This document shows positions 13,190 to 24,264 of a DNA stretch of 64,000 bases, piece after piece. The position numbers and the translations under genes were made by a program. This DNA is from Adiantum capillus-veneris. Its lineage: Eukaryota; Streptophyta; Polypodiopsida; Polypodiales; Pteridaceae. The DNA lies in the NCBI GenBank assembly GCA_014529385.2, contig CM043942.1, positions 18,675,991 through 18,739,990 on the forward strand, written 5' to 3'. The first letter of the stretch is position 1. Every line of letters starts with the position of its first letter. Under the pieces are notes generated by a model. The model made no database searches and was not told where the DNA came from. It saw nothing but the letters and a program-made list of their open reading frames with translations.

Positions 13190-15119
13190 GAAGCATTTTT
13201 CTAGTTATCTATTTGCTATGATAGCACATATCAAAGTGCTTATTCTTCAAAATCATAAGCAAAGAGAGCATAAGGAGCAAGAAACTAGGAAAAGAAGTAA
13301 AATCCAAGTCATGGGTGGTAGAAATTTTGAGTAGAAGAAGAGGATAAGGTTTTGTTAAGTGAGTTAGGATGAGGTTGCCTGGGTCTAGGGAGGTTTTCTA
13401 CTATTTAGTGAGTATATATCTTGATCATTCCTAATGGGGAAAATGTGGAGGGAATTTTCAACATATATACTCACTAAATTGGAGGGAAGAGTGAATGTGG
13501 GAAGTAAGTAGCATGGATAACGGGGTAAAGAAGTAAGGACATGGAGGGATCATTGATGAGACCAAATAGATTTGCAATTATATCATTGTTACCAAGAAAA
13601 ATGGGCATACTCAACCAACTTCCTTTGATGAAGAATCATCAATGGGTGGGAGACAAGATGACGTGTGACATGTAATTAGAAATAAGTTATCAATATGAAC
13701 TTTTTTGGCACTAGTAGAGGTGCCTATTGTCTAATAATCTTTACGGTAACTACCATTGAAAAAGGCTATTGCAAAAACTTCTTGCTAGAAACACAAATGA
13801 TACCAAAGATTACAACACAAAGGTTAAGATGAATGGACTGTGCAGATAGTGGTCTTAAAAGGGGTCTTGTAAAACTACCACAAAATGCCAATTAGAGTTG
13901 AAGGCCAAGTAACAGTTGGCTAATGAAAGATAAGTTTCTTCAAAAGTCGACCTAGAACCTTGGTCCTAGTTTAGTAGGCACATGAATCTTGATCAAAGCT
14001 ATTGTGCTTGTTATGATAATTATGATATCAATGATTCAATTTAGTAAACCAAGAGAAGAGAGATAGATAAATAATTTAAGGAAACTGATAGTCATTATTT
14101 CACTCAATTCTAAATGTATGTACAATGAGGAGAAATACAATGGAGGAATGGGGAAAAGCAAGGTTGGGCTCAATAATGATGGGCTAATTTACAAACTCAA
14201 TAACATAGCTAATGAGTTCATTGACTATGGTTCAATGTGAGTGTATGGCTCAACTACGAGCCAATGAATACAATGTTCAAGGCTATGCCTCAAACTCTCA
14301 CAATGCTTACAATGTGCACTACTCAAATTGCATCTAAATGAATGTGAATGTCAAGAATCCAAGTAGATCTTGTGAACTTTCTACATATACATATTCTCCA
14401 TTATATGGAAAATTTCTCATCATCCTTCATCACACTTGTGGATTGCTTGTATTCAATGTCCAAAGTAAGTAGTTAGATCTTGTTAATTATCTGAATCATG
14501 TGACCTACTAGCTTGGTACCTTAATGACTTGAGCTATGATGTAGATCTATGGAATGGGCCAACAATGAGGATTTTTTCCATGCTGGTTTTTATCAATGTA
14601 CACCTCCAAACACAATTTTTCTGCTTTCTAAAGAGGTAGAGAAGAAGAGAGCTTGAGCTCTTGCAAGCACACATGCAACCAAGAGAGCACATCAAGGAGA
14701 TGGATGCGCATCCTCTAGAAATGGCTCTCATGGATACCTACACCCTTCAAGTGTCTTTCCACATGCTATTGTATGATTCCATGTTAGCAAGGCATCCAAT
14801 AAACAAGAGGTGCTACACACACATGGGATAAATCCCACAAACCTAAAAATACTCCCCTTGGGGTTCAGACTATGAAATCTGACAAGTTTGACACAATCCA
14901 ATCTTGGAGCAAACAAACATCTCCAATGTAGGCGACCATCCAAATCCAAGAGACAAAAAATCTCTATTCCAAGAGGCAATACACACCAACCCTCAAACAA
15001 ATGTATTACGTTGAATACTAAGCTAAGTCAAGCTATCTCCAACAAAATATATTGAGAGGTAACACACAAAAAAAGCCAAAGCTAGAGAATGTGTTCAGAG
15101 TCGTAGTCGTAGCAAGAGA
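13190..15119. other. Non-coding stretch with a small hairpin
   Basis: No gene is supported. A short inverted repeat (TTTAGTGAGTATATAT at about 13,404 and its complement at about 13,462) can form a hairpin. The rest is AT-rich with short chance frames. Confidence 0.55.
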
Positions 15120-16010
15120 TTAGAATATTGTTGATGTCTTCATCTTCATCTTCTCTTGTTTGTCTTTTTTTGCCAAAAAAACTAATCTTCTGGGCTTTGG
15201 ATTGCTGCTAGTGCTACCTTTGTCTTTCTTGAAGCACTTGGAAGGAGGATGGACCTTCTTCCCACAAATACTACAAGCCTTTGAGCTAGGGAATCTTTGG
15301 TTATGTGTCCTTCTTTGCATATTGGAAACAAGTTTTATTGCTAGAAATAGCTGCAAATGCTCCTCCCCTTCTTGAAGTAGAATTCCTGCTCTTCTACTCT
15401 GCTTCTTCTCCTTTTATTACAAGAGTTGATCACATAGAAATTAGGTATTGGGTCCTTTCAATGATGGTCACTATTTGGTCAAAGCTAAATGGAAACGCTC
15501 CTAGTAGGACCACAATCTAGTCCTCTTGTGGTGCAACACAATTCACATAAGCAAGCTATGTGGTCATCCTCTTAAGGAGATTGAAAAGGCTTGCGATATC
15601 CTCACCAAGAACTATTCTTAGCTCGTAAAGATCCTTCTTATCAAGCTAGCCCTACTTTTCTTTCTTCTAGATCTAATTTTTTTCTCAAGGGCTTCCCATA
15701 CATCCCATACATCTGATGTGGTTTCACAATCATTCATGAAATGTACATAATTTCCATGTAGTGAGGTGGCTATGATTCCTAGTGCTTGCTCATCTTTTTC
15801 CTAGTTTTGTGCACTCATAACCCATGTCTACACATGTGCTCTATCATTAGATGAGAGGTCATTAATTGTTGGCTTGACTATTCTGCACAACCATTTCTTC
15901 TCATTAAATAATCCTTTAACTTGGTTTTCCACATGTGAAACCCGTCCCCATTGCATTTCCTAATTCCATTCTCCATTCATGTGAATCTAGAGGGTTCTTA
16001 GCATAAGAGA
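15120..16010 (-). pseudogene. Copia gag relic with zinc knuckle
   Basis: Minus-strand fragments read in order GTGFHMWKTKLKDYL, then TSDVWDVWEALEKK, LAYVNCVAPQED / VVLLGAFPFSFDQIV-type words, and a knuckle CSICGKKVHPPSKC (Cys-X2-Cys-X4-His-X4-Cys, near 15,270). This is the order of a Copia Gag. Many stops and frameshifts break it and no pol follows. Confidence 0.7.
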
Positions 16011-16168
16011 CTCTCCCAAAGACACTCTCTAGCCTATTACAAAAGCAAAATTACAAAGTCATTCCCAAATGTGATAAATATGCAAACAAACATCTCAATG
16101 TTGTTGTGCTTGGTTGCAAATTTTGGATTTGAATTTGTAAGAGAGGGGGGACGAGAGAGGGTAGGGGG

Positions 16169-16315
16169 TTGTCAATTGGACCCCAAGATCATTGGAAGAA
16201 TGAGTGTCCTATGGCAGAAGAAGATCAGGTTCCCACTGCATGTTGTCAAAATTGCAGTAGAAAAGGGTACCACCTTCTAGAACACCCAAGGAACCCACAA
16301 AATAGAAACAAAACC
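16169..16315 (+). pseudogene. Retrotransposon gag zinc-knuckle relic
   Basis: A fragment reads DHWKNECP followed by CCQNCSRKGYHLLEHPRNP, resembling paired CCHC knuckles of a Gypsy-type Gag in which the last Cys is replaced. The DNA transposon at 16,320 begins directly after it. Minus-end sequence after 31,588 (reading ITKAKE) may be its continuation, but this is weak. Confidence 0.4.
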
Positions 16316-16348
16316 ATTAGGGCCAAAAATGACTCAAAAAGGGTTGTG
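16315..16348 (+). repeat. Left terminal inverted repeat of 15.3-kb transposon
   Basis: CATTAGGGCCAAAAATGACT and the next 14 bases match the reverse complement of 31,555-31,588 with two mismatches. The element edge is either GGGCC (16,320), leaving a TA duplication, or the C at 16,315. Confidence 0.85.
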
Positions 16349-16645
16349 TAAGGAATTGGTTAAATTACTAATTAGCAGAGCCGTTTGTGGTCAAAACGGC
16401 TCCAAATTTGTCCGTTTTGGTACATATCTCTAAATATTCAAAAATATATCGTTTTCTTCACATTCCTTTGTGGCTCACCTCGAAATTTGTTTTCATTTAC
16501 TTCACTTGGCGGCAAATAGTTGTTTCCACTTTTGAATCTCTCTTTTTTCTCTCACCTTTCGCGAGCTTTTTCTCTTCTTCTCTGATGATCCTTGTTCTGC
16601 TACTACGTTATTTTCATTATACTTTCTGCTCCTTCATTACTTACA

Positions 16646-19040
16646 ATGACTAATACATCTTCCATTAGTGATAACCGCAAGTTTCACTGGAACATTAAGC
16701 CAAGCCAGAAATATGCTACTACGCGGAGTGTCTATCAAAGACCGGTTACAACTGCAAATGAAGCACAACAACTTCGCAATGAGGGAAAGAAACACATTGA
16801 TATATGGACAGATGGGAGCTTGTATCCACCAGATCCTAGCACTGGAAGGTATCCATCTTTTCACACACCTCATGATTTGATGAGATTTGTTGGTGATGGG
16901 GTTGATGGCTTACTAGGATATAGTTTTAGGTTATCTCATTTACACATTGATCATACACATTACATTCAATATCTCAAAATTGTTTTGTCTTCAAATGCAG
17001 CAAGAATTTTAGAACTTGAAAACCAAATAGCATCTCTTAAACAAGAAAATCACCAACTTCGGACTTTAAAAGAAACTCCAATAGGATTAAGAGCACGAGT
17101 AAAACGAATGAGAGATGTAGTAAACTTAACAGAAGGCTCTGGGCAAAGAAAGAAAAGATTAAAGATTACTAGAGAACATGTGACTAGTCTTTTAGGATTT
17201 GATAAGTCCAATGGTCAAGAAAGGGTGAGATTTGAATGAGGTAATGAACAAAAGTGATATTCTTAAACTTTTGAAACTTCCTGAAAATCAAACTCAGAAA
17301 AAATTTGTATTTCAAAGTTTACTGAAAGATATGGGTTTATTGGTCCAACCTTCTCAAATGCAAGAAGTTTGTGACACAATGGGGGTGATTAGAAGGGGTT
17401 ACAGGGCCATCTCTAAAACCTGGTTTCAAGTTTTAAAGTATTACAAGATTAAAGCTTTTGGGTTGCCTAGGCCTCATAATGTTGGGAAAGTTAGGACTCT
17501 ATTAAACGAAAAAATACCCGAAAATTTTGGAGAGTACTATCATATAGAAGGAACGATGCCATATGAAAAATAGAAAAAAAATCTTCTTTTGAGTATAATG
17601 TTTTTAATAACATTTGGATGAGTATAAAAAATGTTCAATCTGCTATGGTGAGATACTATAATATGCAAGAAGTAGATTGTGAAGGAAAACTTATATTTGT
17701 TCTGAAATTGGATGAAGCTTAAATTCAAAAATGTCAAAAAATGGAAAGAGTATCCATATCCCTTATGAATAGTGCATTGGACTATAGCCAGGGTAAGCTT
17801 GATTCCCCATACCACAAAACTCAATCAGAAATGGAACTTTGGTGGATCGGAGCAGCTCAAATACCATTAGAAAATCACGATACATTGAAATGGCTGTTTT
17901 TGCAGACCGATATCCCTTCTGTTATACACGACCAAAATGTAGGTGAAAAACTCTGTGTAGATGGCATGGGTGACGTTTTTGTAGAATGGCACTCGAGTGC
18001 CGACCTAAAAGCATTAAAGTGCATGTTTGGTGTATGTGGAGGTGCCAATACCAAGTATCCATGTCTATATTGCATGGCAAGCACTGGAACAAAAGGATGG
18101 CTTGCAGAACACGAGGTTGGAAAAGCACCATCGAGGAATAGTGTTAACGTCATCAACTACCCATTGTCTTCTATGATTTGGGATCCAATTCTAACAATAG
18201 ATTTAAAAAATGTACATATATGCACAATGCATGCAGAGATTAGAATCTTGGACAAATTGCTTCGACTCCATCTTGACTATGCATATTCTATTAAGCCAAC
18301 TAAACTTGCAGACGAGTGCATAGAAAAATGCGAGGCTTTGCTCTCTCAAATGGGTTTTCATGGTGGTCAAGTGCATCTAAAAAAAGATCCCACTCTTTCA
18401 AAAGGAACCGGTGATGTTTTGCAAGATGTTTCAATGGGTGGATCAAAAGCCAGAAGATTTTTGAGTAACCATGACAACAAACAAGTTGATACTATGTGGA
18501 ATTGCTGGAAGGATCTTTGTGTTATAACAACCAATGTCAAAAGTAGACCAGATGTAGCCAACAAACGCATGGAAGTGTGGAAGAAGCTCGACAATTTTTT
18601 GAAAGTTTTGAGACAACAAGTTAGCTCTGCTACTTATGCAGATGACTTTAAAAAGACAATAAAGCTTTTAATAACTGCTATTACAGATGCTTGGGGAGCA
18701 AAAGACATCACATATTACTTGGTGAGTATTCAATTACTTTCTAAAGTCTGGATAGTATTTTACTTTGCATCCTATTGAGTTGAACTAACTTTTTTTTTAT
18801 TTTTAGCATATTCTGTACCTGCATGGACCATATTTTGCAAAACAAGGACCCCTTGCAACATGGAATACTCAGGGAATGGAAAAATCTCACTATCAAGCGA
18901 GGACTTCTTTTTTCAAATGTACGAGAAAGGGAGGTGGACAAAGAAGGAGCAATGCACTAAAGGAATTATTCAATTGGTTCTATAGGAGGCAATTACAACG
19001 GATGAGATCAAACAACCATGCTGCTCAACCACAGATCTGA
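16646..19040 (+). pseudogene. Transposase-like gene, two exons, lightly damaged
   Basis: The start is the ATG before TNTSSISDNRK (16,646). The first part (about 197 residues) has a coiled coil around LELENQIASLKQENHQL. The core (from 17,741) has VDGMGDVFVEWHS, a Cys cluster GVCGGANTKYPCLYCMA and HICTMHAEIRILDKLLRL. A GT-AG intron at 18,722-18,806 leads to HGPYFAKQ and WNTQGMEKSHY, ending with a TGA at 19,038. The D...C-C...H...E layout suggests an RNase H-fold transposase, with Asp in VDG and Glu in GMEKSH as catalytic candidates (inference). Lesions are a frameshift near 17,230 (TTT), a compensating one in an A-run near 17,575 and an in-frame TAA near 17,719. Exon lengths sum to a multiple of three, so the indels cancel. 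Length would be about 770 residues. Confidence 0.7.
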
Positions 19041-19135
19041 GATTAATGCTTCACTTTGAAACTTTGTACTAAATATTTCTAAAGAGATCCAAATTCAAAA
19101 AAGATATTTTGGTGCAAAAAATTGTCAAATTTACA

Positions 19136-20759
19136 TCAGTTTTTGATTTTTTTTATATCTCCAGGCATGTCACCCCTATATCTGAGAAACTTTCTTCTTT
19201 TATAGCCCCCAAGAAGGTTGACATTTGTCTCCTCAGCTGCTGCTACATAGCTAGAGTAGCAAAGAAAGTATCCTACTCTTGAGGCATTGAATCCTGCAGC
19301 ATATCCAAACATTCGAAGTGCTGCTGCTCTCTCAAGTAGCATAATCTTGTTTGCATTGATTTGAAGGGGAGTGTACCCTAAAAACCGTGACAATATCTTC
19401 AGTGCAAACATTGGCAACTCAGGATCTTCAGAATACTGCATGTGGAAAGCACAGAAGGTGGCACTATCCAATGTAGGCATGTAGTGCATGAGAGAGAAGG
19501 CATCCCTTCTTGAAGAGCCCTCTATTGCTTTCCCTCTCGAGCCTTTAGCTCTCCCAAGAAAATTTTCTTTGTCAAGGAGTTCAATCTGCAAAACAAGACA
19601 ATGAGTAATCAAAACTAACTTGAAAAAAAAGAAAGATTTCAGTAGGGAGATCACCTTTTGCAATTCATCTTCGGCAATGACTTTTTCTTGAAGGAGATTG
19701 CATGATCCGGTCATCTCTCTTATGTCAACTTCCTTTCCAATTTTTTTTCAGCTTAAAGTCTCTGCCAAAAGATTGGATGCCAAGCTCAACAAGCCTCTTC
19801 TCAAAATCCTCATCTTTGAGGGAAGGTTTTTCCTCTTCCACTCTTCTCATGCATAGAGCAAGTGCATCAGGAGCAGGCAAAAAATCTTTATTGGATGTAT
19901 GAAGATCAAGTGCCAAAAACTCCTCTTTTGACTCTTCTTCTGTGTTAATAAAATCTTTGGCCACCTCAGAAGCTTCAGAAATGGTTGCAATACAGTAGTC
20001 CTCCCTCATATTAAGCAAACACTGGATATGATGGAGACGAATATACTCTTTCCCATTGATAAAGAAGTAGGGAAGGTTTGTAATAGTAAGAGAAGCTTCA
20101 GATACCTCTACCTCATCTGTTGGCTCATCAATGACAGTACTAGCTCTAAATTGAGCAACATCAAAATTTGCACTCTCCTGCTCCTCAACTGCAACATCAA
20201 CTTCCTCCTCTTCTATAATGTCACTTTTCTCAAGCTGCAAAACTGTGGAAACATTTTTATTTGTTGCCTCATCTGTATCTTTCACTTCATCAGCTTTGCC
20301 TTGCATGTCAACTTTAAGGAACAAAAATAAAAGAAAAGCAACTTCTTTTGGAACAAGGTTACAAGGTTTTAAATGTAATTGACAAGAAATGGTAGGTGGA
20401 CAAACAAAGGAAGTCTTCTTAGAAAATCTTCCAAACCTCCGTGTTACTTTGCTCTTCTCAATTGAGTTTGTAGTATATTGGGTTAGATGACGATAAGCCT
20501 TCCCATCTAAAACCAAACACTTGCCTTCAACTGCTTCTTCAAACTCTTTGAATTCTTCTGCCAAGAAGTCTTTCAAATGGTCTAACAAAGCTGCAAGATC
20601 AAACACAGGGTTGAATATTTCAGATGCTTTGGTGTACACCTCCATGTCACCACCATCCATCACAGCCACCAATAGTTTCTCACTTCGACTCTCCTCCAAA
20701 ATCTCCTCCCGGCCTTCAATCATGGTAGAGGAAAGGTTGACAGGTGAAGCTAGGTACAA
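19136..20759 (-). pseudogene. Transposon gene of unknown function (about 500 residues)
   Basis: A leftward gene converges on the transposase. The likely start is the Met of MIEGREEILEES (20,723). A long acidic middle (EEEEVDVAVEEQES) is followed by LPYFFINGKEYIRL, a 69-bp GT-AG intron at 19,586-19,654, and a C-terminal region with FCAFHMQYSEDPEL, LERAAALRMFGYAAGF and a basic end KRRKFLRYRG. One extra A in an A-run near 19,748 breaks the frame; with it discounted, the frame runs from KLKKIGKE into the last part without a stop, about 506 residues. I recognise no domain. It shares the central bidirectional promoter with the H3-Ulp1 gene, so the two products may act together. Confidence 0.65.
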
Positions 20760-20847
20760 GGTACGGAAATACGCCCAACATTTGCAAATGTACTAGTGCT
20801 AATGTACTAGTGCCAATGTACCACAACAAAATAAAAAACCCTAGACC

Positions 20848-21115
20848 ACACGATACGCCTTGGACCCAGGCTTTGGAAGTGCCTCCTTGCGCGTCGTGCG
20901 GGACAAAGCCACACCAAACCGTACAACACCAAACGACGCGATAGGCGCTGGACCTAGCCTTTGGAATTGCTGCCCTGCGCGTCGTGCGGGACAAAGCCAC
21001 ACCAAACCGAAAAACAACAGCAAACGACGCGATAGGCGCTGGACCCAACCTTTGGAACTTCTTCCCAACTTCTTCCCTACACGTCGTACGAGACAAAGCA
21101 AACAAGAAGCGATAG
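20848..21115 (-). repeat. Leader repeat array of the leftward gene (3 units)
   Basis: Three units of about 90 bp each contain CGACGCGATAGGCGC near one end and GCGCGTCGTGCGGG at the other (units near 20,848, 20,935 and 21,026). They lie between the leftward TATA box and the leftward start codon, so they should be in its 5' untranslated leader. Confidence 0.75.
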
Positions 21116-21240
21116 GGGCCACCGATGTGCAATTTGCAAAGATGAGATCGTGCGAGACGAAAGGATTACACAAAAATAGATAATATCTCACGTCGTATGC
21201 GACAAGTTAACGTGCAACATTTTTAAAATTTGAGACCAAG

Positions 21241-21362
21241 CTTTATATAACATCCGAAATATGACCGTTGGTGACACGTGTCAGCCATGCACACATGCCA
21301 CATGGCCTGCGCACAACGGTCGTCGTACGGAGGGTCTTATGTATATAAAGCCTTGTCACGTG
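21241..21362. promoter_or_regulatory. Bidirectional promoter with mirrored TATA boxes
   Basis: TTATATAAAG occurs on the minus strand (CTTTATATAA, 21,241-21,250) and TATATAAAG on the plus strand (21,342-21,350), pointing outward, 100 bp apart. Between and beside them are TGACCGTTGG (21,262-21,271), whose complement matches the plant MSA consensus YCYAACGGYYA at 10 of 11 positions, an ACACGTGT box (about 21,274-21,281) and a G-box CACGTG (21,357-21,362). MSA sites bind MYB3R factors in cell-cycle genes. The link to cell-cycle control is inference. Confidence 0.65.
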
Positions 21363-21477
21363 CTCATTTTGTGCTTTCTCCCATACTCGACATTCGCATC
21401 GTGTCGTCCTCAACTACCCTCACTTCGAGTCATCCGCACCTTCTATTTCTATCGCTTCCCATACTCTAAGCGTCCCT

Positions 21478-21985
21478 TACGACGCGATAGGCGCAAGTTC
21501 CAGAGTCTCCGTGAACCTCTCATCGCGTCGTATGGGGCTTGCTGCTCGGTAATTTAAACATTTTCACAATTTGCATACGAGGCTCTATACCATGTCCTCA
21601 GGTGTTTGTGTGCCCTCTATTGCATTGTGAAAGTCTTTTTTTTCGGAATACTCATGGCTTCCCATACGAGGCGATAGGCGTATGTTGCAATGGTCAGGTG
21701 ATGCTCTCATCGCGTCATGCGGGGGATCTGCTCGGCTTAAAGATTTCACCTCGCATACAACGCAATGCAATGATGTTCTAAGGTGTGGTTGCACCCTCTA
21801 TCGCGTCGTACAGGGCGTTTTGTGAGATTCTTTTTGGATGTTCCGGTGATCACATACAACGCGATACGGACCTATTCCACAGCTTGGGTTACCCTTCTAT
21901 CGCGTCATGTTGTCACCCTTCTCCTCACACACAGCGCGATAGAAACATCTTGAAGGTTGTGGCCTACATGTCTGTCGCGTGGTGT
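21478..21985 (+). repeat. Leader repeat array of the H3-Ulp1 gene
   Basis: About five units of roughly 90-110 bp carry the same words as the array at 20,848-21,115 in mirror order: ACGACGCGATAGG (21,479) with CATCGCGTCGTA (about 21,520), then decayed forms at 21,663/21,708, 21,798, 21,857/21,897 and 21,932. They sit between the rightward TATA box and the ATG at 22,000. Confidence 0.75.
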
Positions 21986-21999
21986 GCTTTTTTACCCAA

Positions 22000-24264
22000 A
22001 TGGCGAGGACTAAGCAAACTGCAAGGAAGGTATACCAAGCCCTAGGTGATGCTGAGAAAGATGCAGAGAAAGCACCCCCTCCACTACCTCGTCAGAGGCC
22101 CAATGCCAGAAAAAGATTGAATTATCAGGTGAAGTCCCAAAGAGAAATAAGAAAGCACAAAAGTCTACTTGTCTACTGATTCCAAATCTCTCTTTCATGA
22201 CAGTTGTCAAGGAGATATCTGATAGACTTGTAAGCATGATGAATATCAAAACTTTTGTCTCGGTAAGGTGGCAGTCTCAAGCTGTGATGTGCCTTCAGGA
22301 AGCTGCTGAGGATTTTCTCATAGACTTTATGAATGATAGCTACATTGCAGCTGCATTTTCTCACAGGGTCACACTTATGAGCAAAGATTTTGTGCTTATG
22401 TCAAGGCTAAGGTACAAGTTTGATAAGGCTCTTGAGCTCATTCCTAGTGAGGATCTTAGAGCCTTCCAAATTTTAAACATCCCTCCTTCCAGGCAGCAGA
22501 AAGATTCTGGGGTTGTCATTGAGGATGTTACACATGAGTACGAGACAAGAAAGTTCCAGGATATTAAAGCAGAAAAGGAAGTTGAGAGGGAGCAAGACAT
22601 GATATCCAAGGATGCTATCCTTAAAGAGAAAGCTGAAATTTTAAGAGCATCCAACTCTCTTCTTTATGAAAAAGTCACAGGCCAAATGGTGGTGGATGTC
22701 TCCTTGTTTGGAGATACTGAGGCATAGTTGGACATATTCCCTCAAGACACAAGTATGCTTGTAAATCCCAACATTGAGCTTGGTGACACTGTGCTCTATA
22801 TCTCTCTCAGGTGTGTTGCTTTGATAATTATATAGTGCACGTGCATGGCAGACAGGCACAAGGGGCTCATTGGGGCTTGTGTTTCCTTTTCCAGGTGTCT
22901 TATGAGGGATCTTCCAGAGGCTCTAGCTATGAAAATTGCCATACTTGACCCTCTAGTGACACAGTGCCTTTTCAACAAGCAAGGAACCCTTTCAAGTTTT
23001 TTTGATGATTTTAGCATGCTGACCTGCAATTACATATTATACCCCTATGTTGAAGGGTAATTCTTAACTTCTTACATGTTATTTTTAACATTTTGTGGTA
23101 TTCTTAGCTAATTTGTTTTTTATTTTGTAGAGGACATTGGAGTCTTATTATCTTCAATCTTTTGGAGAAAGATATTATATTTATGAATTCATTGTCAAGT
23201 ATCCATGGGAAAAGTAAACTGTAAGTATGAAGCATAATCTATGCTTGATGATGGCCCATTGTTTTCTATTAGTAGCTTTTTGATTCAATGTCTTCTTGCA
23301 GTGCTGCCAAACTTATTATTGGTCACCTGAGTACCACAAACAAGGATTACAATATAGAAGCTTTCAAGTACTACAATCAAAAAGTGCCTTTACAGACAGA
23401 CTCAACATCTTGTGGATGGAGGGTGCTTGCAAATGCATTGAGATATCTTGAGTCAAGGTGCCGGATGACTACACTCACTGTAAGTGTGGTTCATGTATTT
23501 ATTTTGATGTTTTATGTATGTATGCCATGTCCTTTAGTTCCTTTTTCTATTTTTTTCAGTTGCATGACTATCCAAAGTCTTGGGTCACGTGGGTGAAAGA
23601 GAAGGCTGTTTCTATGGTTTTGGAAAGATCAATAAATCCAAATGATCCAGATTCTCCTTTGCCACCAAAGAAAGGTAGAGCCACCAAAGGTTTGGATGCA
23701 ATGAAAATGGATCAAAAGAAGAAAAGTCCTGCAAAGATCCATACAAAGAAAAAGGATCACAAGAAGAGCCCTGCCAAGGTGAAGAGTCCCAAGAAGAAGA
23801 AGATCCCTGCCAAGGGGAAGAGTCCTACCAAAAAGAAGATCCCTGCCAAGGGGAAGAGTCCCACTAAGAAGACTGCCAAGGGAAAGAGTCCCACTAAGAG
23901 CCCTGCAAAAAAAAGAGCAGATACAAAGGGCCATCCATTCCACTCACCATTGAAATTCAAGGTTCAAAAGTGTCGTACACTTAAGAACAATAAGGGGGAG
24001 GCACCTAGCTCACCTTTCAAGCTACCATTCATGTTGTCAAAGAAAGCTGCCAAATCACCCAAGCCAGCTAGTCCTAAGGAGTCCAAAGCACCAACCCCTG
24101 CCAAGTCACCCGTGCCAAGCCCTAAGGGGTCCAAAGAACCAACCCCTGCCAAGTCACCACCACCACCCACTCCTGAACTTTCACCCCCTTCTGAACACAA
24201 AAGGAAAAGGGTCTTGAGGATGCAGAATCCGCAAAAAGAAAAGTGGAATTTCATGATTGAATAG
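22000..24264 (+). pseudogene. Histone H3-Ulp1 peptidase-H1-like tail fusion, transposon-borne
   Basis: The start ATG (22,000) opens MARTKQTARK, identical to the histone H3 tail including Lys4 and Lys9. About 37 residues later come REIRK and, one frame over, AQKST.LLI, then WQSQAVMCLQEAAEDF and RVTLMSKDFVLMSRLR, matching H3 alpha-N to alpha-3 without gaps. Against canonical H3 recalled from memory I count 23-24 identities in 49 for alpha-2 to alpha-3. A charged linker (EVEREQDM) follows. The C48 (Ulp1) part is GHWSLIIFN (His), IIFMNSLSS (Asn where Asp is usual), VPLQTDSTSCGW (Gln, Cys). The last 235 codons hold many SPAK/SPTKK/PAKGK units as in histone H1. Introns: 22,811-22,894, 23,057-23,130, 23,221-23,301, 23,480-23,559. 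Exons sum to 1,946 nt, one short of a triplet multiple, agreeing with one deleted base near 22,150; a TAG at 22,725 is a second lesion. About 648 residues before damage. Likely nuclear (inference). Confidence 0.85.
23800..23912 (+). repeat. Coding repeat giving KIPAKGKSPTK units
   Basis: Within the last exon of the H3-Ulp1 gene, a unit of about 36-42 bp (ATCCCTGCCAAGGGGAAGAG) repeats three to four times in frame. It expands the basic SPTKK-type tail; the unit encodes minor-groove-binding-like S/T-P-K-K motifs. Confidence 0.8.

Noticed and set aside
22129-22196. A GT-AG intron between NYQ and the H3 alpha-1 region
   Set aside because: GTGAAG and ATGACAG would serve as splice sites, but joining there leaves the reading frame wrong, and the supposed intron itself encodes REIRK and KST..LLI in H3 order. 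A one-base deletion explains it better.
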